Source of the DNA: CAZHAX01 sp964530325
GTDB lineage: Bacteria; Chloroflexota; Anaerolineae; B4-G1
Direction: 5' to 3'
Assembly: GCA_964530325.1 (NCBI GenBank)
Contig: CAZHAX010000005.1
Coordinates: forward strand, 80,176 to 144,175
Length of the DNA: 64,000 bases
Position 1 is the stretch's first letter. Each line of letters opens with the position of its first letter. Below, piece after piece: positions 47,106 through 57,145 of this stretch. Made by a program: the position numbers and the translations under genes. The notes beneath the pieces are model-generated. The model saw nothing but the letters and a program-made list of their open reading frames with translations. It did not search any database and had not been told where the DNA came from.

Positions 47106-48416
47106 GTGCAGGGCCTGTCTGCTATAGAGCGACCTATCAGCGCTCGTCCGATTGCGTCTCGGACGCTTCTGATCCTCTGCGTCGCCAACTTCCTCGGCTA
47201 TGCCAATCGCCAGGTGATCGCCGCGCTGGCCCCCCTGCTCAAGGACCACTGGCAACTCACCGACACACAGGTCGGCCTGCTGGGCACGGCGTTCGAGCTG
47301 ACCTACTCGCTGGGGGCCGTGCCCGTGGCCATCCTGTCCGATCGCTGGCTGCGGCGCAAGGTCGTAGCTCTGGCGATCGCCGTCTGGAGCGGGGCCACCG
47401 CCCTGGCAGGCTCGGCTGCATCTTACGTGATGATGCTGCTGGGGAGGGCCGGCCTGGGGCTGGGTGAGGCTGGCTATGGTCCTTCCGCACTAGCCTGGTT
47501 GAGCGACATCTACCCGCCGGACCGCCGCTCTCGGGTGGTGGGCTTGCACGACCTGGGGCTCATGCTTGGCGCCGCGGCGGGCTACGTCGCGGGCGGCGTG
47601 CTTGGCGAGCGCTGGGGCTGGCGATGGCCGCTATTCATCGTGGCCCTGCCCGGCCTAATCGTGGCTGCGGCCGTGTGGCTTCTGCCGGACCCTAAGAGGG
47701 GCGCCAGCGACCTCGAAGCGCTGGGAGGCGCGGCCCAGACGGCGGCGCCCAGGCTGATCCCGGCTCCGACGATGGTCAGAGAGGCGCTGCGGGCGCCTAC
47801 CCTCCGTGTGGCGGTCGCCGCTGGTGTGCTCAATGCGTTCGTCGGCGGCGGGCTGGCGCACTGGCTGCCTACGTTTGCGGTCCGTTTCCACGGATTGAGC
47901 GAGGGAGCCGCTGGCATCGCCACGGGTGTTGTCGCCGTCGGCGCAGGTGCGCTTGGCGTCCTCTCCGGGGGCGTGCTTGGCGACCTGCTGACACGCCGCT
48001 GGCCGAGCGGAAGGCTGCTGGTCATCGGCGCTAGCTTCGTGGCCGGGTTTCCGCTCGCCGTGGGGGCGGCGCTGGCCGCCGACCGAACTCTCTTCATCGT
48101 GCTCGCTTTCTTCTCCGTCTATCTCTTCACGCTTGGCTACCCCTGCATGGGACCGCTGGTTCATCAGGTCGTCCCACCGGACCTCCGGGCCACGGCGTTT
48201 GGGGCCTACCTATTGGCCATCCATCTGCTGGGCGATGCGACCGCGCCGGCGGTGATCGGCTGGCTGTCCGATCGGACCGGCGACCTTCGGCTTGCTCTGG
48301 CGCTGGTGGTCACGCTCACTCTCTTTGGAGGCCTGCTGGCCCTGTGGGGGGCCCGATTCGTTGCCCGCGATGTCGCTCAGATGGCGGCAGGCCTGCGGGC
48401 CGGCGCGCAGGGGTGA
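47106..48416 (+). CDS. major facilitator superfamily transporter (Spinster-like)
   Basis: About 436 residues with twelve membrane helices. The MFS signature appears after helix 2 (SDRWLRRKVVALAIAVW), and LGRAGLGLGEAGYGPSALAW with IYPPDRRSRVVG resembles the Spinster/sphingolipid transporter-like branch. The frame is open to 47028 (TTG), but the only plausible start with a promoter is GTG 47106; no ribosome site precedes it. The substrate is unknown. Confidence 0.82.
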   Translation: MQGLSAIERPISARPIASRTLLILCVANFLGYANRQVIAALAPLLKDHWQLTDTQVGLLGTAFELTYSLGAVPVAILSDRWLRRKVVALAIAVWSGATALAGSAASYVMMLLGRAGLGLGEAGYGPSALAWLSDIYPPDRRSRVVGLHDLGLMLGAAAGYVAGGVLGERWGWRWPLFIVALPGLIVAAAVWLLPDPKRGASDLEALGGAAQTAAPRLIPAPTMVREALRAPTLRVAVAAGVLNAFVGGGLAHWLPTFAVRFHGLSEGAAGIATGVVAVGAGALGVLSGGVLGDLLTRRWPSGRLLVIGASFVAGFPLAVGAALAADRTLFIVLAFFSVYLFTLGYPCMGPLVHQVVPPDLRATAFGAYLLAIHLLGDATAPAVIGWLSDRTGDLRLALALVVTLTLFGGLLALWGARFVARDVAQMAAGLRAGAQG

Positions 48417-48788
48417 GCCGTGGGCCGTGACGCGAGCCGGCTCTGTGCTCTTCCCGGAGGTGTGGCGTAGGGATTCCGTCAAGCATCCGGCAGCGGCGCA
48501 TGGTTCAATGAGTGGTGAGGAGCGTGCATCTGGTGGTACAAGCGGCCGCACGACATTATCGTGCGGCCGAGCTTCTTGGACACGAGAGGGGTGCGGAGAA
48601 GGGCCCCGGGCCCGCTTGGCCCGAGTGGACTCAGCTGGCGGCGCGATCCCGGGGAGGGAACCCGGCGAGGGCTTCCGGCGTCATGATGGCAGGGAACCGG
48701 ACCGGCCACTGGCCGGGCATTCCGGCCGCAGATATCGTGCGTCACCAGCTTGGCCTCGCGGCCTGAGGAAACACAGGAGGATTGACCG
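48417..48788 (+). other. 372-base gap before the alpha-2-macroglobulin gene
   Basis: It holds one strong hairpin (48543-48569) and a ribosome site (AGGAGG) just before 48789. No gene, clear promoter or riboswitch core was recognised. The stretch after the hairpin is rich in short GC inverted repeats, such as CCGGCCACTGGCCGG near 48700. Confidence 0.5.
48543..48569 (+). terminator. hairpin terminator after the MFS gene
   Basis: CGGCCGCACGA pairs with TCGTGCGGCCG (11 bp, perfect) around CATTA, followed by AGCTTCTTGG. It lies 126 bases after the MFS stop. Confidence 0.65.
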
Positions 48789-51700
48789 ATGAGAGGACGA
48801 AGCCGCTATCAGGCGGTCGCCGCCGTTACGCTATTCAGTGTCCTTATCAGCGCCTGCAGCTGCGGCGGTGAGCGGGCACCCACTCCATTCCCCTACAAGG
48901 CGCCGCCGCCCGGCACGATCTCGCCGATCGTGGTGCAGCGCACGCCGGAGCCGGGAGAGGAGCTTGCGCTCGACGCCGCCATCCAGCTCGTATTCGATCG
49001 GGCCATGGACAAGGACACCGTCGAGGATGCCTTCGACGTATTCCCTGAGGTATCGGGCAGCTTCGAATGGAGCGACGAGCGCACGGTCTCCTTCAAACCT
49101 GCTCTCAGCCTGGAGCGGGATGCCCAGTATGAGGTCACGCTGGGGCCGGATGCAGAGGCGGAGGATGGCTCCGTGATAGACGGCGCCTACCGCTTCCGCT
49201 TCCGGACCGTGGGCTACCTGGAGGTAACGCAGGCCATCCCGGCCGCCCGAAGCCAGGATGTGGAGGCGGGCAGCGTCATCACCGTCATCTTCAACCGGCC
49301 GGTCGTGCCTCTGACGGCAGTCAGCGACCCCGCCTTCGGCGAGCTCCCGCAGCCGCTAGTTCTCGATCCCCCGGTGGAGGGTGAGGGCGAGTGGCTCAAC
49401 ACCTCGATCTACCTGTTCACGCCGGACGAAGCGCTGGCGGGCGGTACGACCTACTCCGCAGTCGTTGAGGCAGGACTGGAGGATACGACGGGTGGCGTGC
49501 TGGGGCAAGACTACTCCTGGTCGTTCACCACCCAGCCTCCTCAGGTTGTCTGGGTGTCGCCGACGGAGGGGAGCGAACTGGTCGACGTCGATACCCCGAT
49601 CCGGGTGGACTTCAACATGGAGGTGGAAGCTTCGTCCGCGGCCGAGGCGTTCCTGCTGCGCGTGGGTGGACAGCAGGTGAGCGGCCAGGTGGCGGTCGCC
49701 GGAGCCACGCTCGTCTTCACCCCCACCGAGCGGCTGGCCTTCGATACCAGGTATACGGCTCGCGTCGACGCAGGCGTGCAGAGCAGCGGAGGCGGCGACG
49801 GGATGGCCGGAGCCTATCAGTGGACCTTCACAACCGTCCCCCTACCCGGGATTATCGGCACCGACCCTGGCGATGGGGATCTGAACGCCCGTCCCTACAC
49901 CAGCTTCGAGATCCAGTTCAACACACCGATCGACCCCGATACGGTGATGTCCAACCTGGAGATGACGCCACCCTTCTCGCCGACTCAGGTCTACACCTAC
50001 TTCAGTACCTGGAGCAACAGCTTCATCCTCAACTTCGACATCAAGCCGAGCACCGACTACGAGGTGCGAATCGGCCCCGGTATCGCCGATCCCTATGGTA
50101 ATACAACAGGACAGGAGCTGACGGTTCGCTTTCGTACCGCTGCGTTCGAGCCCTGGGTTCAGCTTCGCACGTCCGGTTACGTGGGCACGCTGGACGCGGA
50201 GCAGCCGGCCAGCATGGTAGTTGCCTACCTCAACGTGGGCCAGCTCGACCTGGAGCTGTACAGACTGGATATCGAAGACGTGGTGCGCGCCTACGATGAC
50301 TGGTACGACTTCGAGCCGGCCGGCATTCCCGTTCGCCAGTGGTCCCAGCCGGTCGAGTTCGTGCTGAACGAGATTGGCTACGCGGTCGTCGGCCTGGCCG
50401 AGGATGGCGGGGCGCTCGCGCCGGGCGCCTACTACCTGGTAGTGAATGCACCCGGCATCGAGCACGACCGCTGGATGCAGCGCGTTGTCCTCGCCGTGTC
50501 CGACTACAACCTGACCCTGAAGATGAGCGCGGACGAGGTGTGGGCCTGGGCGACGGAGCTGGCCACAGGGGAGCCGGTCAAGGGGCTGCGTCTGGCGGCC
50601 TACGATGACTCGGCCTCCGAGATAGACGCGGCCACGACCGACTCGGATGGGCTGGCACTCCTGGGAACGTCGTCCTGGAGCCGATACGGGCTGTTCGTGG
50701 CCTCGGAGGATCCCTTCGTGCTGGCCGGATCCGGCTGGGAGTGGGAGGAAGGCATCTCGCCTTACGAGTTCGGCCTGCAGACCGAAGCTGCGGACCCAAG
50801 CCTGAGATACCGCGGCTACGTCTACACGGATCGGCCGATCTACCGGCAGGGGCAGACCGTCTACTTCCGAGGCCTCGTCCGCGCCATGGAGGACCTGGGC
50901 TACAGGCTGCCTTCCACAGAGACCGTGGAACTGAACGTATACGATGCTGCGGGGGAGGAGATCCTCAACCGCGAATACGTGCTCGATGAGTACGGCGCCT
51001 TCGACGGGGAGATCGAGCTCGACGACGGCGCGGCCTTGGGCTACTACAGCATCAACGCCTGGCTGGGCGACAACTACTTCGCAGGGGAGTTCTCCGTGGC
51101 GGCGTACCGGCCGCCCGAGTTCGAGGTGGCAGTCAGTCCGCAGCAGGCGGAGATCGCGTCCGGCCGGGCCAGCCGCGCTGAAGTGGATGCAGCCTACTAC
51201 TTCGGCGGGCCGGTCGCCGGCGCTCGCGTGGAGTGGAACATCCTGGCTGCCCCCTACACCTTCCAGCCTGCCCAGTTTGGCCGCTACACCTTCAGCGACA
51301 ACGATGAGCCGTGGATCTGCTTCTGGTGCTGGTGGTGGGAGCCCGCCCGCCCGGAGCCGATCCTCAGCGGATCGGGAACCACGGGCAGCGACGGCGGGCT
51401 GAACATCATCTTGCCCACCAGCATCATGACCGGCGGGCAGGTGTTGACGATCGAGGCCTCTGTCTACGGCAGCGACGGGCAGGTCATCTCCGGCCGGAAT
51501 GACGTCGTCGTCCACCAGGGGGAGTACTACGTCGGTCTGGCGCCTCAGCAGTACGTGGGCCGCGCCGGGGACGAGCTGGGAGTCGACGTCGTCACCATTG
51601 ATTGGTCGGGCGAGCGATTGCCCGGCCAAGAGCTGGAGATGGAGGTCTACCGCCGGGAATGGACCAACACCTTCGTCGAAGACGAGCTCGGCGGCGGCAC

Positions 51701-54700
51701 CTGGGAGTGGGAGACGGAGGACACGCTCGTCGAATCGGGCACGCTGTCGACAGATGGCAACGCCGAGGGCCTGGCCACCTTCACCCCGGCAGAGGGCGGC
51801 AGCTATCGAGTGGCTGTGAGCGGACGGGACTCCGGTGGCCGCCTCGTCCGCAGTTCGGTCTGGGTCTGGGTGGGCAGCGATGACTACGTGTCCTGGAGAC
51901 GGGAGGACAACGACCGCATCAACCTGATCAGCGACAAGACGACCTACGCCCCCGGCGAAACGGCGGAGATCCTGATCCCGACGCCCTTCGAGGGCGAGCA
52001 GTGGGCCTGGATCACAGTGGAGCGGGCGGGCATACTGCAGCAAGAAGTCGTTCAGATGGAGGGCAACTCGCTTGTCTACAGCCTGCCGATCGACGCCGAC
52101 TACGCCCCCAACGTCTACTTCTCGGCAGTCGTCGTCAAGGGGCCGGATGCCTCGGAGCCGGCGGCCACGCACCGCGTGGGCTACGTCCTGCTCACCGTGG
52201 AGCATACGCAGCAGGAGCTCGACATCACGCTCACTCCGAGCACGGAGCAAGCCGGGCCGGGCGATACGATATCCTTGGACGTCCTGGTGACCGACTACAA
52301 CGGCAGCCCAGTGCAAGCTTCGCTGTCGATCGACCTGGTAGACAAGGCCATACTCAGTCTGAGCCCGCGTGCGGAAGACGAGATAGTCCAGGTCTTCTAC
52401 GCGCAGCGGGGCCTGGGAGTATCCACCGCCAGCGGTCTGGTCGTTTCGATCAACCGGCTGCTGCTCCGGCAGATGGAGGAGCTGCAGATGCTCGGCTGGG
52501 CCGGCGGGATGGGCGGTGGTGGAGGGGCGGATCAGGCCGAGGAGGCGCCTATGCCCTCGGCACTGCCGCTCGCCCCAGGAGAAAGAGCCTACGCGGAAGA
52601 GGGCGAGGCCGGAATCGAGCTGCGCGAGCGGTTCGAGGACACCGCCTTCTGGGATGGGCAGGTCGAAACAGGCCGGAACGGGCGGGCGACGGTTGAGATC
52701 GAGCTGCCGGATAACCTGACCACCTGGGTCGGCCGGGCCGTCGGCGTGACGGCAGATACGAAGGTGGGTGAAGGGCTTACCGAGCTGGTGGCCACGAAGC
52801 CGCTCCTGGTCCGCCCGGTGACGCCGAGGTTCTTCGTCGTTGACGACCGGGTGCAGCTGGCTGCGCTGGTGAGCAACAACACCGGCGAAGCGCAGGATGT
52901 GGAGGTGACACTGCAGGTGACAGGGCTCGCTCTGGAGGACGAGGCTGAACGGATGGTCTCGATCGCCGATGGGGCCGAGGCGAAGGTTACGTGGTGGGCT
53001 ACGGCGGAGGACGTGGAAGCGGCAGAGGTGATCGTGAGTGCCGTGGCCGGTGAGTACAGCGACTCCTCTCGCCCGCGCCTGACCACCGGGCCGGACGGCA
53101 CGCTCCTCGTGCGCCGCTATACCGCGCCCGAGATCGTGGGCACGGGCGGCCAGCTGACGGGCGAGGACACCCGTACAGAGGTCGTGGCCCTGCCGCCGAA
53201 GTACGACGATCGCCAGGGCGAGCTGAGCGTGCGCCTCGACCCGTCGCTGGCGGCCGGGATGACGGACGGCCTATCCTACCTGGAGCACTACCCCTACGAG
53301 TGCACGGAGCAGATCGTATCCCGCTTCCTGCCCAACGTGCTCACCGATCGCGCTCTGCAGGAGCTCGATCTGAGCGATGCCGAGCTGGAGGCGAAGCTGC
53401 CCGGTCTGGTGCAGGAAGGGTTGGACAAGCTCTATCTGCGCCAGCACAGCGACGGGGGCTGGGGATGGTGGTACAAGGACGAGGAGTACGGCGAGAGCAA
53501 CCCCCATCTCAGCGCCTACGTCGTCCTGGCCCTGATCAAGGCGGAGGAGGCGGGGTTCGCCGTCCGTACACGGGTGCTGCAGAATGGCCTGCGCTACCTG
53601 GAGAGCCAGCTGGTCAGCGGCGGAGAGCTGCAGACGTACCGGGAAGGTAACCTGCAGGCCTTTATCCTCTTCGTGCTGACCGAGGGTGGAGAGACGGAGG
53701 AGGCGGAGACGTACGTCGGAAGTCTCTACAGCAGGCGGGAGAGGCTCAGCCACTACGGGCGAGCCTTCCTGGCGCTGGCGGTGGGCCGGATCGACGAGGA
53801 CGACAGTCGCATAGACACGCTGCTCTCCGATCTGCAGAACGCGGCCATCCTCAGCGCCACGGGTGCCCACTGGGAGGAGGAGGACTACGACTACTGGGGC
53901 ATGAACACGGACACCCGCTCCACGGCCGTGATCTTGGAAGCGCTGGCCCGGCTGGATCCGGAGAACGCGTTGATCCAGAACGTGGTCCGCTGGCTGATGA
54001 TCGCTCGCCAGGACGGCATCTGGGAGACGACGCAGGAGACGGCCTGGGCGCTGATAGCGCTGACGGACTGGATGGTCGTCACCGGCGAGCTGCGAGGGGA
54101 CTACGACTATGCCGTCTGGCTGAACGAGGAGCTGCAGGTGCAGGGCTCGGTGACGCCGGACACGGTCGACGAATCAGTACAGTTGAGCATCGCCGTTGCC
54201 GACCTGCTGGGAGGCCAGGGCAACCTGCTGACGGTGGGGCGCGGCCGCGGTGAGGGCATCCTCTACTACACGGCCCATCTCAATGTCTACCTGCCGGTGG
54301 AGGAGATCGAGCCGCTCAATCGCGGCGTCATCGTCTCCCGCCGCTACAGCGACCCCGACTGCACCGATGGGGCGAAGTGCCCCGAGGTGAACGAAGCCTC
54401 CGTGGGCGACGTAGTCCAGGTGCACCTGACCATCATCGCTCCGCACGACCTATACTACGTGGTCGTCGAGGACCCGCTGCCGGCAGGCGGCGAGGGGATA
54501 GACACGAGCCTGGCCACGACCAGCCTGCTCGATCAGCAGCCCAGCCTGAGCCGGGAGGTCGAAGAGGACTGGCCCTGGTTCTTCGGCTGGTGGTGGTGGC
54601 AGTGGTACAGCCGCAGCGAGATGCGGGACGATAGAGTGGTGCTTTTCGCGGACTATCTGCCGGCGGGCACCTACGAGTACAGCTACACCTTCCGCGCCAC

Positions 54701-54803
54701 GCAGGTGGGTGAGTACCGCGTGATACCGACGACGGCGCACGAGTTCTACTTCCCGGAGGTCTTCGGCAGGGCGGACGGGAGGCTGTTCCTGGTCGAGGAG
54801 TAG
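48789..54803 (+). CDS. bacterial alpha-2-macroglobulin family lipoprotein
   Basis: 2004 residues. A signal peptide with lipobox (SVLISAC, Cys 23) anchors it at the outer face of the membrane. Several Ig-like Big_5-type domains follow up to about residue 450 (VQRTPEPGEELALDAAIQLV), then macroglobulin domains with RYRGYVYTDRPIYRQGQTVYF, then the alpha-2-macroglobulin core (RFEDTAFWDGQVETG, LPDNLTTWVGRAVGVT). The thioester site is intact: CTEQ at about residues 1505-1508 in HYPYECTEQIVSRF. The C-terminal Trp-rich stretch near residue 1930 is unusual. These proteins trap proteases in the envelope and usually pair with PBP1C; no pbpC was found beside it. AGGAGG precedes the ATG. Confidence 0.95.
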   Translation: MRGRSRYQAVAAVTLFSVLISACSCGGERAPTPFPYKAPPPGTISPIVVQRTPEPGEELALDAAIQLVFDRAMDKDTVEDAFDVFPEVSGSFEWSDERTVSFKPALSLERDAQYEVTLGPDAEAEDGSVIDGAYRFRFRTVGYLEVTQAIPAARSQDVEAGSVITVIFNRPVVPLTAVSDPAFGELPQPLVLDPPVEGEGEWLNTSIYLFTPDEALAGGTTYSAVVEAGLEDTTGGVLGQDYSWSFTTQPPQVVWVSPTEGSELVDVDTPIRVDFNMEVEASSAAEAFLLRVGGQQVSGQVAVAGATLVFTPTERLAFDTRYTARVDAGVQSSGGGDGMAGAYQWTFTTVPLPGIIGTDPGDGDLNARPYTSFEIQFNTPIDPDTVMSNLEMTPPFSPTQVYTYFSTWSNSFILNFDIKPSTDYEVRIGPGIADPYGNTTGQELTVRFRTAAFEPWVQLRTSGYVGTLDAEQPASMVVAYLNVGQLDLELYRLDIEDVVRAYDDWYDFEPAGIPVRQWSQPVEFVLNEIGYAVVGLAEDGGALAPGAYYLVVNAPGIEHDRWMQRVVLAVSDYNLTLKMSADEVWAWATELATGEPVKGLRLAAYDDSASEIDAATTDSDGLALLGTSSWSRYGLFVASEDPFVLAGSGWEWEEGISPYEFGLQTEAADPSLRYRGYVYTDRPIYRQGQTVYFRGLVRAMEDLGYRLPSTETVELNVYDAAGEEILNREYVLDEYGAFDGEIELDDGAALGYYSINAWLGDNYFAGEFSVAAYRPPEFEVAVSPQQAEIASGRASRAEVDAAYYFGGPVAGARVEWNILAAPYTFQPAQFGRYTFSDNDEPWICFWCWWWEPARPEPILSGSGTTGSDGGLNIILPTSIMTGGQVLTIEASVYGSDGQVISGRNDVVVHQGEYYVGLAPQQYVGRAGDELGVDVVTIDWSGERLPGQELEMEVYRREWTNTFVEDELGGGTWEWETEDTLVESGTLSTDGNAEGLATFTPAEGGSYRVAVSGRDSGGRLVRSSVWVWVGSDDYVSWRREDNDRINLISDKTTYAPGETAEILIPTPFEGEQWAWITVERAGILQQEVVQMEGNSLVYSLPIDADYAPNVYFSAVVVKGPDASEPAATHRVGYVLLTVEHTQQELDITLTPSTEQAGPGDTISLDVLVTDYNGSPVQASLSIDLVDKAILSLSPRAEDEIVQVFYAQRGLGVSTASGLVVSINRLLLRQMEELQMLGWAGGMGGGGGADQAEEAPMPSALPLAPGERAYAEEGEAGIELRERFEDTAFWDGQVETGRNGRATVEIELPDNLTTWVGRAVGVTADTKVGEGLTELVATKPLLVRPVTPRFFVVDDRVQLAALVSNNTGEAQDVEVTLQVTGLALEDEAERMVSIADGAEAKVTWWATAEDVEAAEVIVSAVAGEYSDSSRPRLTTGPDGTLLVRRYTAPEIVGTGGQLTGEDTRTEVVALPPKYDDRQGELSVRLDPSLAAGMTDGLSYLEHYPYECTEQIVSRFLPNVLTDRALQELDLSDAELEAKLPGLVQEGLDKLYLRQHSDGGWGWWYKDEEYGESNPHLSAYVVLALIKAEEAGFAVRTRVLQNGLRYLESQLVSGGELQTYREGNLQAFILFVLTEGGETEEAETYVGSLYSRRERLSHYGRAFLALAVGRIDEDDSRIDTLLSDLQNAAILSATGAHWEEEDYDYWGMNTDTRSTAVILEALARLDPENALIQNVVRWLMIARQDGIWETTQETAWALIALTDWMVVTGELRGDYDYAVWLNEELQVQGSVTPDTVDESVQLSIAVADLLGGQGNLLTVGRGRGEGILYYTAHLNVYLPVEEIEPLNRGVIVSRRYSDPDCTDGAKCPEVNEASVGDVVQVHLTIIAPHDLYYVVVEDPLPAGGEGIDTSLATTSLLDQQPSLSREVEEDWPWFFGWWWWQWYSRSEMRDDRVVLFADYLPAGTYEYSYTFRATQVGEYRVIPTTAHEFYFPEVFGRADGRLFLVEE

Positions 54804-54857
54804 GCCCGCAGGCATCGGGGAGCCCATTCCCTCGACAACAGACGTGTTCGCTCTAGA

Positions 54858-54892
54858 CAGAGACCCGTTCTCTTCAAGAGAACGGGTCTCTG
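54858..54892. terminator. perfect bidirectional hairpin between converging genes
   Basis: Seventeen-base arms (CAGAGACCCGTTCTCTT and its exact complement) are separated by one base; the real loop would be CTTCAAG. A third partial copy (GGGAACGGGTCTGTGG) follows at once. It lies between the macroglobulin and transglycosylase stops. Confidence 0.8.
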
Positions 54893-54947
54893 CTCGAGGG
54901 AACGGGTCTGTGGCCTCGTGACGACGTGCCTCTCTCTGTGTCCTGTC

Positions 54948-55874
54948 CTACTGCCGGCCCTTCTCCGGCTGCATGGAAGGCACCCAGTTGCGGATCGACC
55001 GCATGGTGTTCGTTGACATGGGGAATGGCGCGAAGGCCGCTTCGCCGCTCCATGAGGAGGGCTCCGTATCGTCCGCTGTCACCAGCCACAGGTTGACCCG
55101 GTGCTCGACGCCCGCGGCGTCGACGAAGATGGCAGCAGTGGCGTGGGGAGGCTCTCTATCCGGGATAGCGGGGATAGGCGCCGGGATCCACGGCCGCGGC
55201 GTATAGCGGGCCGCTGTCCAATCTGGTGTGATCACGGTGATCGTGTTCGTGCCCGGCATGCCTTCGATGGCCAGGATGGCGATCCAGCCGCCTTCGGAAG
55301 GCAGCCCATAGTTCACCGCTACCGCCCGGGCATAGTGGCCCAGGACGTCCGCCGCGTACTGGCGGGTCACGCGCAGGTGCACCTGGGCCCAGCCTCCGTT
55401 GTAGGCGGCGAGGGTGTAGTAAAGGTCCCCGTTGCCGTCCACAAGCGTTTGGGCCAGGGCGCGCGTCCCCCAGAAGACGTTGGTGTAGGGGTCCTCCAGC
55501 TCCTCCGGCGTGGGCCGACCGTCCCAGGGCAGCAGTTGCATCAAGCCGACAGCGCCGACCACACTGCGTGCCCTGTGGTCGCCTTCCGATTCCTTCCAGA
55601 CAACGGCGGCGATCAGGTCCGGATCGAAGCCTCTGTATTCAGCCTGGGGGACGATCACCGACTCCCACCGAGCGACCGCCGCGGGCCAGTAGCTGGAGAG
55701 CGCGGAATCGGACTCATAGGGAGCCTGGCTGTCCGCCCAGGCGGAGGAGGGAGCGACGATGGCGGTGAAGGCCATCAGCAGGACGAGCGAGACGCGTGTG
55801 ATGGCAGCCTTCGTCCGCGGCCGGCTCGTTGCGACGCACCCTCCAGGGGTGTGGCGGTCTTCTGCCCTGGGCAT
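54948..55874 (-). CDS. lytic transglycosylase (SLT domain)
   Basis: About 308 residues. A signal peptide (VSLVLLMAFTAIVAPSSAWA) is followed by an SLT fold with the catalytic Glu in VVWKESEGDHRARS, GAVGLMQLLPWDG and YTLAAYNGGWAQV. The C-terminal half (about residues 200-308) is Pro-rich and beta-like, of unknown function. It cleaves peptidoglycan glycan strands. The ATG at 55874 is chosen because it gives a normal signal peptide; longer open frame lacks a site. It is 92 bases downstream of the L,D-transpeptidase gene, so the two wall enzymes are probably co-transcribed. Confidence 0.88.
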   Translation of the reverse strand: MPRAEDRHTPGGCVATSRPRTKAAITRVSLVLLMAFTAIVAPSSAWADSQAPYESDSALSSYWPAAVARWESVIVPQAEYRGFDPDLIAAVVWKESEGDHRARSVVGAVGLMQLLPWDGRPTPEELEDPYTNVFWGTRALAQTLVDGNGDLYYTLAAYNGGWAQVHLRVTRQYAADVLGHYARAVAVNYGLPSEGGWIAILAIEGMPGTNTITVITPDWTAARYTPRPWIPAPIPAIPDREPPHATAAIFVDAAGVEHRVNLWLVTADDTEPSSWSGEAAFAPFPMSTNTMRSIRNWVPSMQPEKGRQ

Positions 55875-55966
55875 CAAGCTCTCTTGTCTCTCTCTAAGCT
55901 GTCGCGGCCGGCTCGCCGGGGGGGGGCGTGGCGGAAGGGAGCCGTCAGCCGCGGATGGGGAATGCT

Positions 55967-57145
55967 CTAGTACGGCGGTGAGTAGTGCACCCAGACCCAG
56001 GTTACGGGCCCGCCGCTGCCGGCATACAGGTAGTCCGAGTCCTCGGCGATCGGTGGGTCCGCCCACTGGAAGAACCAGAGGGCGTCGCGCGGCGCCAGGT
56101 TGACGCAGCCGTGACTGCGCCGGAAGCCGAAGGCGTCGTGCCAGTAGGCAGCGTGTATCGAATACGCCTCGTGGAAGTACATCGTCCACGGCACGTCCTC
56201 GAGGTAGTAGTAGAGCGCATCGCCGTCCTGGGCGAACGGCATGCTCATCTTAGCCTCGCGGATCTTGACCTTGATCTGGTATAGACCCGGGGGCGTTGCG
56301 GTGTGCTGGCGGCCGCTGGAGATGAGCGACGCGTATACCATCCGCGCGCCCTCGTAGGCGGCGATCGTCTGCTCATACAGGTCTACCTCGATCCACTTGG
56401 CACCCGGGTCGACGCCTGGTGGAATCGGATCTACGTCGACTCGGGAGACATTCGTCTGCTCAATCCACTGATCGTCGTCTACCAGGTACCAGACCTCGCT
56501 GCCGATGCGATGCTCCGCCTTGATCGTCACCAACTGGTAGCGATCGAGCAGCTCGACGTTCCAGTTCAATGGTCCTTGAGGGACGACGGATGGGCGCGCG
56601 GCCTGGTTTAGCCAGGCGAAGGCCTGCTGCGGCTGGTCCGCCAGCAGCACGCCCTGGAACATGGATGGCTGGGCGATCCATACCGTATCCGCCGGGATAT
56701 ACTCGTCCTCGTTGATCCGGTACCACTCCCGCCCGTTGTACTCCACCTTCTCTTCCAGGCTGAGCCACCAGTCGCCGGATAGAAGGGTGCGTACGGGGGG
56801 CAGGCCCAGCTCTTCGTCGACCGGATGGCGATAGACGTTGAGCGGGAGCGTGCTCACGTGGGCGAAGGTGTGTGGTACCACGTCGCCACTGACCTCGGGC
56901 ATCTCCACGATTGGCAGCGGTGGCAGCGGGTCCGGGGCTCCCACCGAGGCTAGCCGATAGGTGGCGTTGCCGGGACCATAGCTGGGGCAGAGCTCCGGAT
57001 GGCGCCAGATCAGGCTCGGGACGCAGGCGTAGCGCGTGCTGTCCGCACGTATGCTGAGATCAGCCGGCTGGTCCGCGGCAGTCGAGGCCGGCAGCAGCAG
57101 AATCACTATCGCCAAAGCAGTCGCCAGCAGAATGCGGTTACGCAT
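55967..57145 (-). CDS. L,D-transpeptidase (YkuD domain)
   Basis: 392 residues. A signal peptide (MRNRILLATALAIVILLLP) is followed by an N-terminal SH3-like region (LNVYRHPVDEELGLPPVRTL ... WYRINEDEYIPADTVW) and a C-terminal YkuD domain: KWIEVDLYEQTIAAYEGARM, TPPGLYQIKVKIR and the catalytic motif SHGCVNLAPRDALW with Cys near residue 347. It makes 3-3 peptidoglycan cross-links or attaches proteins to the wall. It is the first gene after the promoter at 57223 and precedes a lytic transglycosylase. Confidence 0.92.
   Translation of the reverse strand: MRNRILLATALAIVILLLPASTAADQPADLSIRADSTRYACVPSLIWRHPELCPSYGPGNATYRLASVGAPDPLPPLPIVEMPEVSGDVVPHTFAHVSTLPLNVYRHPVDEELGLPPVRTLLSGDWWLSLEEKVEYNGREWYRINEDEYIPADTVWIAQPSMFQGVLLADQPQQAFAWLNQAARPSVVPQGPLNWNVELLDRYQLVTIKAEHRIGSEVWYLVDDDQWIEQTNVSRVDVDPIPPGVDPGAKWIEVDLYEQTIAAYEGARMVYASLISSGRQHTATPPGLYQIKVKIREAKMSMPFAQDGDALYYYLEDVPWTMYFHEAYSIHAAYWHDAFGFRRSHGCVNLAPRDALWFFQWADPPIAEDSDYLYAGSGGPVTWVWVHYSPPY

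Noticed and set aside
48600..48760. Cobalamin-type riboswitch before the macroglobulin gene (GGCCACTGGCC looks like a B12-box fragment)
   Set aside because: The match is part of a simple inverted repeat, and the other core elements are missing.
49842..52316. An 824-codon open frame on the minus strand inside the macroglobulin gene
   Set aside because: It is antisense to a well-supported 2004-residue gene, has a biased composition caused by high GC, and has no ribosome site or recognisable domain.
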